Under the pieces are notes generated by a model. That model was not told the DNA's origin, searched no databases, and saw only the letters and a program-made list of their open reading frames with translations. From positions 5,394,001 through 5,458,000 of the forward strand of contig OZ220718.1 in the NCBI GenBank assembly GCA_965116765.1: a stretch of 64,000 nt of DNA, written 5' to 3'. Below, piece by piece: positions 1-8,702 of the stretch; position 1 is the first letter of the stretch; each line of letters opens with the position of its first letter. The stretch is from JAJEEA01 sp965116765. Its GTDB lineage: Bacteria; Acidobacteriota; Vicinamibacteria; Vicinamibacterales; UBA8438. The position numbers and the translations under genes are program-made.

Positions 1-1
1 G

Positions 2-205
2 GTCCGACCGTCGCTGTTGCCTGCGGCCCGACCGTCGCTGCCGCCTGCAGTCCGACCGTCGCTGACGGCCGCAGTGCGGCCGGCGCCGCCGCCTGCAGTC
101 CGGCTGGCGCCACCGGCGACGGTCCGGCCCTCGACGTTGGCCGCGGTCCGACCGGTACCGCCGTCCGCAGCCCAGCCGCCGCCCGCGGCCCAGTCGCCGC
201 CCGCG
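2..205 (+). repeat. 24-bp coding tandem repeat (at least 7 units) followed by two 18-bp units
   Basis: Seven consecutive 24-bp units (2-25, 26-49, 50-73, 74-97, 98-121, 122-145, 146-169) resemble GTCCGACCGTCGCTGCCG plus CCTGCA. They encode an octapeptide close to VRPSLPPA. Two 18-bp units (170-187, 188-205) encode AQPPPA-type hexapeptides. The array runs off the left edge, so the copy number is a minimum. Confidence 0.85.
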
Positions 206-1459
206 GTGGAGCCGTCGCCGCCGGAGGACGCGCTCGACTTCTACGCCGTCGCGCCGGATCTGCGCGCCTACGTGACGGCGGCGATCGAGTGCAATCCGGC
301 GATACTCGAGTCTCGCGCGCGGTACGAAGCGGCGCGGGAGCGGGCGCCCCAGGTTGCCGCGCTTCCCGATCCGGTCGTGAGCTTCACCCAGGCCCTGCGC
401 AGCGTGGAGACCCGCGTCGGCCCCCAGCTCAACAGCGTCACCCTGACCCAGTCGTTCCCCTGGTTCGGCACCCTGGAGCTGCGGGAGCGCGTGGCGCTGC
501 TGGAGGCGACGGCCCTGCGGCACCTGTACCAGGCAGCCCGGCGGGACGTCGTCGCCGAGGTCAAGGAGGTCTACTACGACCTCGGGTACGTCGACGCCGC
601 GCTCGGCCTCGCCGGCGAAGAGCAGTCGCTGCTCGAGCACTACGAGACCCTGGCCAGCGCCCGCTACGCCACCGGTCAGGGGCTGCAGCAGGCGGTGATC
701 CGGCTGCAGGCGGAGATAACCCGCGTCATCGACCGCCGGCACCTGCTCGACCGTCAGCGCGCGACGCTCGCGGCGCGCCTCAACACCCTGCTCGACCGGC
801 CCGCGGAGGGGCCGGTGCCGGCGGCGGCGCCGCTGGTGCGGCCCCCCGTTGCCGTGGACCGCGACGAGCTCTACCGCCTCGGCGATCTCAACCGCCACGA
901 GCTGCGGGCGGCGAGCGCGCTCATCGAGGGCGGCGAACGGGCCGTGGAGCTCGCGAAGAAGGACGCGCGGCCGGGCTTCACCGCCAGCGTGGGAGTGACC
1001 AACGTGGGCCGGCGCGACGACGCCGCCCTCCTGCCGTTGGCCGACGACGGCAGGAACTCGGTCACCGTCTCTCTCGGCATGTCGCTGCCTCTCTGGGGCG
1101 CGAGGTACCGCGCGCGGGTCGTGGAGGCGGACGCGGAGCTCCGCGCGCACACCCGGCGGCGCGCGGCGGCGCGCAACGCCATGGAGATGGAGGTCCAGGA
1201 GGCGGTGGTCCGCCTCGAGACCCTCGACCGGCAGATCGACCTGCTCGACACGGTGTTGATTCCGCAGACCGAGGAGGCGCTGCGCGCCACCGAGACCGCC
1301 TACGAGACGGGCGAGCTCGGCGTGCTCGAGCTGCTCGACATCGAGCGGACGGTGATAGACGTCCGCTCGATGCGCGCGCGCTACCTCTCCGACATCCTCA
1401 TCGCGCTCACCGCCCTCGAACGGGCGATCGGCACGCGCGTGCCGGGGAGCCCGCGGTGA
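2..1459 (+). CDS. TolC-family outer membrane efflux protein, 5' partial (CusC/CzcC-like)
   Basis: Outer-membrane channel of a heavy-metal efflux system. Its gene lies directly before a periplasmic adaptor and a CusA-type pump on the same strand. The frame is open to the left edge, so the true start and signal peptide are probably outside the window; the first internal TTG is at 17. After a Pro/Ala/Val-Arg-rich tract of about 70 residues come the two alpha-helical repeats of TolC-type proteins, seen in the alternating coiled-coil segments around AAIECNPAILESRARYEAA and AYETGELGVLELLDIERTV. Membrane strands such as VSLGMSLPLWGARYRARV are also typical. The low-complexity N-terminus is unusual for the family and is built from a 24-bp DNA repeat. 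Family assignment is firm; metal specificity is inferred from the neighbours. Confidence 0.85.
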   Translation, partial: VRPSLLPAARPSLPPAVRPSLTAAVRPAPPPAVRLAPPATVRPSTLAAVRPVPPSAAQPPPAAQSPPAVEPSPPEDALDFYAVAPDLRAYVTAAIECNPAILESRARYEAARERAPQVAALPDPVVSFTQALRSVETRVGPQLNSVTLTQSFPWFGTLELRERVALLEATALRHLYQAARRDVVAEVKEVYYDLGYVDAALGLAGEEQSLLEHYETLASARYATGQGLQQAVIRLQAEITRVIDRRHLLDRQRATLAARLNTLLDRPAEGPVPAAAPLVRPPVAVDRDELYRLGDLNRHELRAASALIEGGERAVELAKKDARPGFTASVGVTNVGRRDDAALLPLADDGRNSVTVSLGMSLPLWGARYRARVVEADAELRAHTRRRAAARNAMEMEVQEAVVRLETLDRQIDLLDTVLIPQTEEALRATETAYETGELGVLELLDIERTVIDVRSMRARYLSDILIALTALERAIGTRVPGSPR

Positions 1460-1637
1460 GACCAGCGTTCGCACCGCGCCTGAACGCCGGCGGCGGGACG
1501 GCCGAGGTGCCGCCTGACCAGGCGTGAGGAGGGCGCATGTCTGGTAGTTGCAGCCGGCGGACAACGCAGTCAGGCGGGATGCATCGCCGCTCGAAGCAGG
1601 GGGCTTCGCAACGAGCTCCCGGGATCGGGAGGATGCC

Positions 1638-3266
1638 ATGAACAAGGCGATCGCGGTCGGCATCGTGAGCTTCGTTCTCGGCATGGCCGCCACGGCGCTG
1701 GTGGTCGTCAATCCGGCAGGTTGGCAGTGGTCTTCGCGCCTCTTCTCCCTCGCCTCGGCGCGCGAGGCAGCGGCGCCGGCCGGCCGCGCGTTGGCCGGCG
1801 CGCCCGCCGCGGAAGACGACCGCGAGATCCTGTACTGGCGCGCCCCCATGGACCCCACCTTCACGTCGGACCGGCCGGGGGTGTCGCCCATGGGCATGGA
1901 CCTCGTCCCGGTGTACGCGGACGGCGGCGGGGACCTGCCGCCGGGCACGGTGCGCATCGACCCGGGCTTCGTGCAGAGCGTCGGCGTCCGCAGCGAGCCC
2001 GTCGCGCGGCAGAGCATCGCGCAGACCATCCGCACCGTGGGCACCCTCGCCCACAACGACCGGCAGATCGCCTGGGTCAACACGAAGTACGACGGCTGGA
2101 TCGAGAACGTCGCCGTGAACTACCTCGGCGAGACGGTCGCGGAGGGGCAGGTCCTCTTCGACATCTACAGCCCGCGGCTCGTCACCACCCAGATGGAGTA
2201 CCTGCAGGCGGTCGACTACGCGGCGCGGCTCGAGACGTCGGCCTATCCCGCCATCGCCGAGCGCGCTCGCTCGCTCGTCGCGTCGGCGCGCGCGCGGCTC
2301 GGCTACTGGGACATCACCGACGAGCAGATCGCGACGTTGGAGCGCGAGCGCACGCCGCGCCGCACCCTGTCGGTCCTGTCCCCGGTCACCGGCGTCGTCG
2401 TCGAGAAGATGGACCAGGCGCTCGACGGTATGTACGTCGAGGCGGGCATGAACCTCTACAAGATGGCCGACCTGACCACCATCTGGGTCGACGTCGAGGT
2501 CTTCGAGCACCAGGTCGAGGCGATGCGCGTCGGCCAGCGCGCGCAGGTCGAGCTGCCGTACCTGCCGGGACGGCCGTACACCGGGTTCGTGCGCTACCTC
2601 TATCCCCACTTCGACGAGCGGACGCGCACGATGACCGTCTCGATCGAGCTCGAGAACCCCGACCTGACGCTGCGCGCGGGCATGTACGCCAACGTGACGT
2701 TCGACGTGCCGGTGGCGCGCAACACGCTGGCGGTGCCCGAGGAGGCGGTGATACGCGGCGGCACCCGCGACATCGTGGTCCTCGAGCGGTCGACCGGCAC
2801 GTTCCAGGTCGCCGCCGTGACCCTCGGCCGGCAGGGCGGCGGCGTCTGGGAGGTGCTGGATGGCATCGAGGAGGGGGACACGGTCGTCGTCTCCGCGCAG
2901 TTCCTCATCAACTCCGAGAGCAACCTCACGCAGGCGATCCGGAGCATCGAATCGGGTCCGGCGATGCCCGGGATGCCGGCGGAGCACGTGCACGGCGCGG
3001 CGCCCGCGGCGCCCGTGTCCGGCCTGTCGGCGATGCCCGGGATGCCGGCGGGGCAGGTGAACGGCGCGCCACCCGCGTCCGGTGCGCCGCCCATGCCCGG
3101 GATGCCGGCGGGTCACGAGCACAGCGCGGAGCCCGAAGCGCCCGCGGCCGGCCTTTCGGCGATGCCCGGGATGCCGGCGGGTCACGAGCACGGCGCGGAA
3201 CCGGCGCCGGCGCGGCCCGAGGGACCGGGCGGCCCGTCGGCGGGGCCGGCCGGCCGCCGTCACTGA
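1638..3266 (+). CDS. cusB: Efflux RND periplasmic adaptor with heavy-metal-binding domain and Met/His-rich tail (CusB-like)
   Basis: Membrane-fusion subunit linking the outer-membrane channel to the RND pump. The start at 1638 follows GGGAGGA and gives an N-terminal signal anchor (MNKAIAVGIVSFVLGMAA). Residues about 65-95 form the heavy-metal-binding domain (YWRAPMDPTFTSDRPGVSPM then GMDLVPVY). Barrel-sandwich and beta-barrel segments follow (VNTKYDGWIENVAVNYLGET; LSPVTGVVVEKMDQALDG). The last 100 residues contain four copies of a PGMPAGHEHG-like motif separated by Ala/Pro-rich linkers, a probable periplasmic metal-buffering tail beyond the usual family length. The gene is in an operon with the flanking TolC and CusA homologues. 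Copper or silver is the likely substrate, inferred from the Met/His motifs. Confidence 0.88.
   Translation: MNKAIAVGIVSFVLGMAATALVVVNPAGWQWSSRLFSLASAREAAAPAGRALAGAPAAEDDREILYWRAPMDPTFTSDRPGVSPMGMDLVPVYADGGGDLPPGTVRIDPGFVQSVGVRSEPVARQSIAQTIRTVGTLAHNDRQIAWVNTKYDGWIENVAVNYLGETVAEGQVLFDIYSPRLVTTQMEYLQAVDYAARLETSAYPAIAERARSLVASARARLGYWDITDEQIATLERERTPRRTLSVLSPVTGVVVEKMDQALDGMYVEAGMNLYKMADLTTIWVDVEVFEHQVEAMRVGQRAQVELPYLPGRPYTGFVRYLYPHFDERTRTMTVSIELENPDLTLRAGMYANVTFDVPVARNTLAVPEEAVIRGGTRDIVVLERSTGTFQVAAVTLGRQGGGVWEVLDGIEEGDTVVVSAQFLINSESNLTQAIRSIESGPAMPGMPAEHVHGAAPAAPVSGLSAMPGMPAGQVNGAPPASGAPPMPGMPAGHEHSAEPEAPAAGLSAMPGMPAGHEHGAEPAPARPEGPGGPSAGPAGRRH
2964..3216 (+). repeat. Degenerate coding repeats encoding PGMPAGHEH motifs
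   Basis: Four copies of the sequence ATGCCCGGGATGCCGGCGG recur at about 2965, 3031, 3091 and 3169. Each encodes MPGMPA followed by EH/GH-type residues. They are all in frame in the adaptor gene and account for its C-terminal extension. Confidence 0.85.
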
Positions 3267-3293
3267 CGCGGCCGACGTCGCGGGAGGAGACCG

Positions 3294-6200
3294 ATGCTCG
3301 CCAGGGTCATCGAGTGGTCCATCGGCAACCGCTTCCTCGTCGTCGTCGGGGCGGTGTTCATCGCCCTCGGCGGTATCTACGCCCTGCGCGCGACGCCCCT
3401 CGACGCGCTGCCGGACCTCTCCGACGTGCAGGTGATCGTCTTCACCGACTACCCCGGGCAGGCCCCGCAGGTCGTCGAGGACCAGGTCACCTATCCCATC
3501 ACCACGCAGATGCTCGCGGTCCCCTCCGCCACGGTGGTGCGCGGCTACTCGTTCTTCGGCTTCTCGTTCGTCTACGTCATCTTCGAGGACGGCACCGACC
3601 TGTACTGGGCGCGCAGCCGCGTCCTCGAGTACCTCAACTACGTCGGCGGCCGCCTTCCCCGGGGCGTCACCCCGACCCTCGGCCCCGACGCCACCGGCGT
3701 CGGCTGGGCGTACATGTACGCGCTCCGCTCCGACGACACCGACCTCGCCGAGCTGCGCTCGCTGCAGGACTGGTTCCTCAAGTACGAGCTGACGGCGGTG
3801 CCGGGCGTGTCGGAGGTCGCCAGCATCGGCGGCTTCGTCAAGCAGTACCAGATCACCGTCGACCCCAACCGCCTGCGCGCCTACGACATCTCTCTGTCGC
3901 GCATCCGGGAGGCCGTCGAGCGGAGCAACAACGACGTCGGCGGGCGGGTCCTCGAGATGTCCGAGGCCGAGTTCATGGTGCGCGGCGAGGGCTACATCCA
4001 GGGCGTCGACGACGTGAGGCGGGTCGCCCTCGGGGTCGACGAGTCCGGCACCCCGATCACGGTCCAGGACGTCGCCACGGTGCAGATAGGGCCCGACATC
4101 CGCCGCGGGCTCGCCGAGCTGAACGGCGAGGGCGAGGTGGTCGGCGGCATCGTCGTGGTGCGCTACGGCACCAACGTCCACGAGGTGGTCGAGCGGGTGA
4201 AGGCGCGGCTCGCGGAGCTGCAGTCGGGGCTGCCGCCGGGGGTGGAGGTCGTCCCCGTCTACGACCGCACGTCGTTGATCGAGCGCTCGATCGACACCCT
4301 GCAGCAGAAGCTGCTCGAGGAGATGGCGATCGTCGCGCTCGTCTGCGCGGTCTTCCTGCTGCACGTGCGGTCGGCGCTCGTCGCGGTGCTGACCCTGCCG
4401 CTGGCGGTGCTGATGGCCCTCGTCGTGATGTACCTGCAGGGCATCAACGCCAACATCATGTCGCTGGGGGGCATCGCCATCGCCATCGGCGCGATGGTGG
4501 ACGCCGCGATCGTGATGGTCGAGAACGCGCACCGGCACCTGGAGCGCGACGGCGGTCGCCTGCCCCACTGGCAGATCGTCACCCGCGCCGCCACCGAGGT
4601 CGGCCCCACCCTGTTCTTCGCGCTGCTGGTGATCACCATCTCCTTCGCCCCCATCTTCACCCTCGAGGCGCAGGAGGGACGGCTCTTCAAGCCGCTCGCG
4701 TTCACGAAGACCTACGCCATGGCCGCCGCCGCCCTGCTCTCCGTCACCCTGGTGCCGGTGCTCGTCGGCTACTGGATACGCGGCCGTGTCCGGCCGGCGG
4801 GCGCCAACCCGCTGACCTGGCTGCTCATGGCGCTGTACCGGCCGGTGCTGCGTCTGGTGCTGGCCGGGCGCTGGGCGGTCGTCGTCGCGACGCTGGCGGC
4901 GCTGGCCGCGACCGCGGTTCCCTTCTCGCGGCTCGGCTCCGAGTTCATGCCCCCGCTCTGGGAGGGCGACCTGCTCTACATGCCGACGACCCTGCCGGGG
5001 GTGTCGATTACCAAGGCGCGCGAGATCCTGCAGCAGACCGACCGCATCCTGCGCACCTTCCCCGAGGTCGAGCACGTGTTCGGCAAGGTCGGGCGCGCGG
5101 ACACCGCGACCGATCCGGCCCCGCTGAGCATGCTCGAGACGACCATTCAGCTCAAGCCGGAGGCGGCCTGGCGGCCGGGCATGACCCCCGAGCGGCTGAC
5201 CGACGAGATGAACCGCGCCATCCGGTTCCCGGGCGTCACCAACGCCTGGACCATGCCCATCAAGACCCGCATCGACATGCTGTCGACGGGCATCAAGACC
5301 CCGGTGGGCATCAAGATCTCCGGACCCGATCTCGCGGTGCTGGAGGCGGTCGGCCGCGACGTCGAGGCGGTGGTGCGGGAGGTCCCCGGCACCCGATCGG
5401 TCTACGCCGAGCGGGTGATGGGCGGCAACTACCTGAACTTCTCGGTCCGGCGGGACGAGATCGCCCGCTACGGGCTCACCGTGGGCGACGTGCAGGACGT
5501 CATCCAGTCGGCCATCGGCGGCATGAACATCACCACGACGGTGGAGGGGCTGGAACGCTACCCCGTCAACCTGCGCTACAGCCGCGACCTCCGCGACAAC
5601 CCCGCGGCGCTGCGGGACATCCTCGTCCAGACCCCGACCCGGCAGCAGATTCCCCTCGGCCACCTCGCGACCATGTCGTTCGTCAAGGGGCCGCCGGCCA
5701 TCAAGAGCGAGCAGGCGCGGCCGAACGCCTGGGTCTACGTGGACATCGAGGACGTCGACGTCGGGACCTACGTCGAGCGCGCCCGGGAGGCGGTGGCGGC
5801 GCAGGTGGAGATTCCCACCGGCTACAGCCTCGGGTGGAGCGGCCAGTACGAGTACATGGTGCGCGCGCAGGAACGGATGCGGCTGGTGGTCCCGATCACG
5901 CTGCTGCTCATCTTCCTGACCATCTACGCCAGCACCCGCTCGGTCGCCAGGACCCTCATCGTGCTGTCGGCGGTGCCGCTGTCCCTGATCGGTACGTTCT
6001 GGCTGCTGTACGGGCTCGGCTACAACCTGAGCATCGCGGTGTGGGTGGGCATCATCGCCCTGGCCGGCCTGAGCGCGGAGACCGGGGTGGTGATGCTGCT
6101 GTACCTCGACCGCGCCTGCGACACCGCCCGGGCGGAGGGACGCCTCCGGACGCTCGCCGAGCTCCGCGAGGCGGTGTTCGACGGCGCCGCCCGCCGCGTC

Positions 6201-6437
6201 CGCCCGGTGGTGATGCTGAGCGCCACCACCGTGCTCGGCCTGCTGCCCATCATGTGGAGCACCGGCACCGGGGCCGACGTGATGAAGCGCATCGCGGCGC
6301 CGATGGTGGGCGGGGTGGTGACGACGGCCCTCGTCGTGCTCCTGGCGTTCCCCGCCGTCTACACGATCTGGCGCGGGTGGGGACTGTCACGGCGGGCCGA
6401 GGCGGACGCGCCGCGCGGGAGTCCATTCGGGCCGTAG
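3294..6437 (+). CDS. cusA: Heavy-metal efflux RND pump, CusA/CzcA family
   Basis: Inner-membrane proton-driven pump that exports heavy-metal cations through the tripartite complex. The start at 3294 is 28 bp after the adaptor stop and follows GGGAGGAGACCG. At 1047 residues it is full length, with the hallmark HME-RND segment GAMVDAAIVMVENA near residue 400 and the paired 12-TM topology. Compared with my recollection of E. coli CusA, two of the three copper-coordinating methionines are visible in APLSMLETT and IDMLSTGIK. The third position, in ARYGLTVGDV, is Leu instead of Met. That could mean altered metal specificity or a different coordination set. The transporter family is certain; the substrate is not. 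Confidence 0.92.
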   Translation: MLARVIEWSIGNRFLVVVGAVFIALGGIYALRATPLDALPDLSDVQVIVFTDYPGQAPQVVEDQVTYPITTQMLAVPSATVVRGYSFFGFSFVYVIFEDGTDLYWARSRVLEYLNYVGGRLPRGVTPTLGPDATGVGWAYMYALRSDDTDLAELRSLQDWFLKYELTAVPGVSEVASIGGFVKQYQITVDPNRLRAYDISLSRIREAVERSNNDVGGRVLEMSEAEFMVRGEGYIQGVDDVRRVALGVDESGTPITVQDVATVQIGPDIRRGLAELNGEGEVVGGIVVVRYGTNVHEVVERVKARLAELQSGLPPGVEVVPVYDRTSLIERSIDTLQQKLLEEMAIVALVCAVFLLHVRSALVAVLTLPLAVLMALVVMYLQGINANIMSLGGIAIAIGAMVDAAIVMVENAHRHLERDGGRLPHWQIVTRAATEVGPTLFFALLVITISFAPIFTLEAQEGRLFKPLAFTKTYAMAAAALLSVTLVPVLVGYWIRGRVRPAGANPLTWLLMALYRPVLRLVLAGRWAVVVATLAALAATAVPFSRLGSEFMPPLWEGDLLYMPTTLPGVSITKAREILQQTDRILRTFPEVEHVFGKVGRADTATDPAPLSMLETTIQLKPEAAWRPGMTPERLTDEMNRAIRFPGVTNAWTMPIKTRIDMLSTGIKTPVGIKISGPDLAVLEAVGRDVEAVVREVPGTRSVYAERVMGGNYLNFSVRRDEIARYGLTVGDVQDVIQSAIGGMNITTTVEGLERYPVNLRYSRDLRDNPAALRDILVQTPTRQQIPLGHLATMSFVKGPPAIKSEQARPNAWVYVDIEDVDVGTYVERAREAVAAQVEIPTGYSLGWSGQYEYMVRAQERMRLVVPITLLLIFLTIYASTRSVARTLIVLSAVPLSLIGTFWLLYGLGYNLSIAVWVGIIALAGLSAETGVVMLLYLDRACDTARAEGRLRTLAELREAVFDGAARRVRPVVMLSATTVLGLLPIMWSTGTGADVMKRIAAPMVGGVVTTALVVLLAFPAVYTIWRGWGLSRRAEADAPRGSPFGP

Positions 6438-6528
6438 TCCTCGCTCGGGGCGCGGCACCGGTGAGCGGACCGCATGCCGTTCGCCGTCAGGGAGACTCGA
6501 TGCGCAAACAGTACGCTCGCGAGACCGC

Positions 6529-7639
6529 TCAGCTCGATCCTGGCCGACGCCGGCCGGGCAGACTCGAACATCGTTCCAGCAGCTCGCTCCCGGAGGTGCA
6601 GTCCACAAGCCAGCCGCCCACGTCGGCCAGGCGGGCCGGGTCGTCGACGTTGGCGAGGAGCTCGGCCAGCCTCTCCGCGGTTCCGGCGTCGAACCGGCGC
6701 GCCGCCTGGCGGCACAGCAGCGCCCGTTGCTCGGCGCGGCCCTCCGCCCGTCCCGTGGCCCTCCGCCCGTCCTTCGGCGTGGCCCTCCGCCCGTCCTTCG
6801 GTACGACTCGCCGTGCGCATCCGGCGCAGAAAGGGGATGTCCTGCGGCCCGCCGCCATCCCGCGCACGCAGCGCCCGGCCGACGCGTTCGAGTACCAGGA
6901 TCGTCTTCTCCGACAACACCGGCTCGTTCATCGCCCGGTGGATCTCGGCCGCCGTCCAGCCGGGGAACGCCCGGCTCTCGGGCGCCGGGCGGTAGCGGCC
7001 GTCGGGGTGCAACACGTGTATCACGAGGCCCGGCTCGCGGTTCGCGGCCCGGCTCGGGGCGCGCACGTCGGGCACCTCGACCCAGACCTCGGGCAGCTTC
7101 CACGACTCGTACATCGCGAGCTTGCGGCGCCGCACGTCGGTCGTGTGGTCCACCTCGACCACCACGTCCGGCAGGGCGTCCTCGCCCACCACGATGGCGG
7201 GGCCGTCGGGGCGGTCCCGCCCCGCGTGCAGATACACGGTCTGGTCCGCCTGCATGATCCGCCGCCGCGCGCCGTGCTCGTCCCGCAGCAGCAGGTCCGT
7301 CGAGCCGAACGTGTCGATGGGCGAGCCCCGCGCCACCGCGATAAGGGCCGCCATCTGGGCCAGGCGCTGCGAGGGTTCCTCGTGGTAGAGGCCGGCCGCC
7401 TCGCATACCATGGCGGTCTCGGTGGCGGCGTCCCAGACCTCGACGCGGCCGTCGTAGTCGTCGAACTCCTCGCGGGAGATGTGCACGGCGCGGCAGCCGG
7501 GGAATTCGTCGGGGTCCAGCGCCATCACAACGTCGTCCATGGTCGCCGGAGCGGGCGCGGGGTCGGGCGACGGCGCGGCCGCTTCCGACCGGCGCGCCGA
7601 CGGCGGAGAGGGGTTGGACAGGGTTGCCGGGTCGGCCAT
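6529..7639 (-). pseudogene. Uma2-family (DUF820) protein, frameshifted in a 24-bp repeat
   Basis: The N-terminal three quarters, from an ATG at 7639 (or a later ATG near 7540), carries the Uma2/DUF820 PD-(D/E)XK-like restriction-endonuclease fold. The conserved core reads ALPDVVVEVDHTTDVRRRKL, then YESWKLPEVWVEV. Near 6753 the frame breaks inside repeats encoding EGRAEGHA. One repeat copy lacks five bases (TTCGG on the plus strand), so the expected C-terminus, EQRALLCRQAARRFDAG and onward to a stop at 6529, lies in another frame. Read with the five bases restored, the protein would be about 371 residues. Without them translation runs on to 6359 and overlaps the 3' end of cusA. No partner gene is apparent. 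This could be a true mutation or an assembly collapse. Confidence 0.75.
6738..6803 (-). repeat. 24-bp repeat with a 5-bp deletion in one copy
   Basis: On the plus strand the unit GGCCCTCCGCCCGTCCTTCG plus GCGT occurs at 6757-6780 and again from 6781. The copy at 6738-6756 lacks TTCGG. The loss of five bases causes the Uma2 frameshift. Confidence 0.85.
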
Positions 7640-7991
7640 GTGTCGTAGCCTGACTGGAAGTACGGCGTAGCCGGTGTGCAGGGCGCCGGTCCTCCCTGCC
7701 TCTCCCGAGAGAGACGTTGCACGATGATCCTGGGGAGAATCACCCCGCCGATCACCAACCGTCTTGTCAAACATAACACAGGCCAATGGTCCGGATGTCG
7801 AACGAGACCGATCGCGCGGACCTTGGCGCCGGCAGACCGCGTCGAGCGCGGCGGCGACGCCGGCGCCGCCGAAGGACAGACTGACCGGGCAGCCGCCGGC
7901 CGCATGCTGCGAAGCGGTTGCCACCGGGCTCGAACGACGGGAGGCGTCAGTTGGCGGGGCCGCACTGCGCGTTCGGCGCGGCCTTCGCCAC
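7640..7991. other. Intergenic stretch upstream of the Uma2 gene
   Basis: About 350 bp with no supportable gene. The only AT-rich patch is at 7764-7780; on the minus strand it reads TGTGTTATGTTTGACA. It resembles the patch in front of the small gene at 32366 (TGTGTTATATTTGACG) and could hold a -10 element for the Uma2 gene. No convincing -35 was found at the right distance. Confidence 0.4.
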
Positions 7992-8663
7992 TCAGCGCTC
8001 GGAACGCATCCAGGCGGTGGCGAGGCTGTCGGCGTACTCGTTCCAGCGGTGGCCGGCGTGGGCGGCGATCCAGCGCAGCTCGCAGGCGGGATGAGCGCGG
8101 TAGAGGGCCAGCAGCTCCTGCACGAGCGCCAGGTTCATGATGGGGCCGGACTTCTTCTTCCAGCCCCGGCGCTCCCACCCCGGCGCCCACTGGGTGATGG
8201 TGTTCACGCAGAGCCGGCTGTCGGTGAAGACGCGGACCTCGGCGTCCTCGGGCAGCATGCTGAACGCCTCGATGAGGGCGCGCAGCTCCATGCGGTTGTT
8301 CGTGGTGTCGGGGTCGTGGCCGTGCTTCTCGGACACGATCTCGCCGTTCTCGACCCACACGACTCCCCAGCCGCCGGGACCCGGGTTGGGCACCGCGCTG
8401 CCGTCGGTGAAGACGCCGGAGGCGGGGCCGTCCGTGTACTTGGCGCGGGCCTCGGCCGGGGTCAGGTTCTCCTCGCGCAGGGGGCGCGCGCGATTGGCTC
8501 CGCCCCGCCCGGGGCGTGTCGCCGGCGCCTTCTTCGGGGAGGCGGCAGCCTTCTTCGGAGAGTGGTCGCGGCAGTACTTGGGCCGCCAGCCTGGATAGCG
8601 GTCCATCGCCGCCTGGGGAACGTCGAACCGTGCCCCGCACACTTGGCACTCGAAGCTCGGCAC
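7992..8663 (-). CDS. rnhA: Ribonuclease HI with N-terminal zinc-finger extension
   Basis: Cleaves RNA in RNA-DNA hybrids in the cytoplasm. The RNase H domain covers about residues 85-220, with the acidic catalytic set visible in FTDGSAVPNPGPGGWG (first Asp), NNRMELRALIEA (Glu), VFTDSRLCVNTI (second Asp) and HRWNEYADSLAT (last Asp). A 50-residue N-terminal segment contains CQVCGARF and, 23 residues on, YCRDH, a probable zinc-binding knuckle. It is followed by a Lys/Ala/Pro-rich linker (SPKKAAASPKKAPA). The start codon is GTG at 8663, seven bases after a TATCCT box, so the transcript may be nearly leaderless. The gene lies 39 bp downstream of the TonB receptor gene and may be co-transcribed with it. 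Confidence 0.92.
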   Translation of the reverse strand: MPSFECQVCGARFDVPQAAMDRYPGWRPKYCRDHSPKKAAASPKKAPATRPGRGGANRARPLREENLTPAEARAKYTDGPASGVFTDGSAVPNPGPGGWGVVWVENGEIVSEKHGHDPDTTNNRMELRALIEAFSMLPEDAEVRVFTDSRLCVNTITQWAPGWERRGWKKKSGPIMNLALVQELLALYRAHPACELRWIAAHAGHRWNEYADSLATAWMRSER

Positions 8664-8702
8664 GGTGCACAGGATACGACAGCCGCCAAGCTACGGGTGG
8701 GG

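Noticed and set aside
1407..5663. A 1418-residue open frame on the minus strand opposite the efflux operon
   Set aside because: Composition is His/Asp/Arg-rich without any domain, and it mirrors the codon pattern of cusB and cusA. It is a shadow frame of GC-rich coding DNA.
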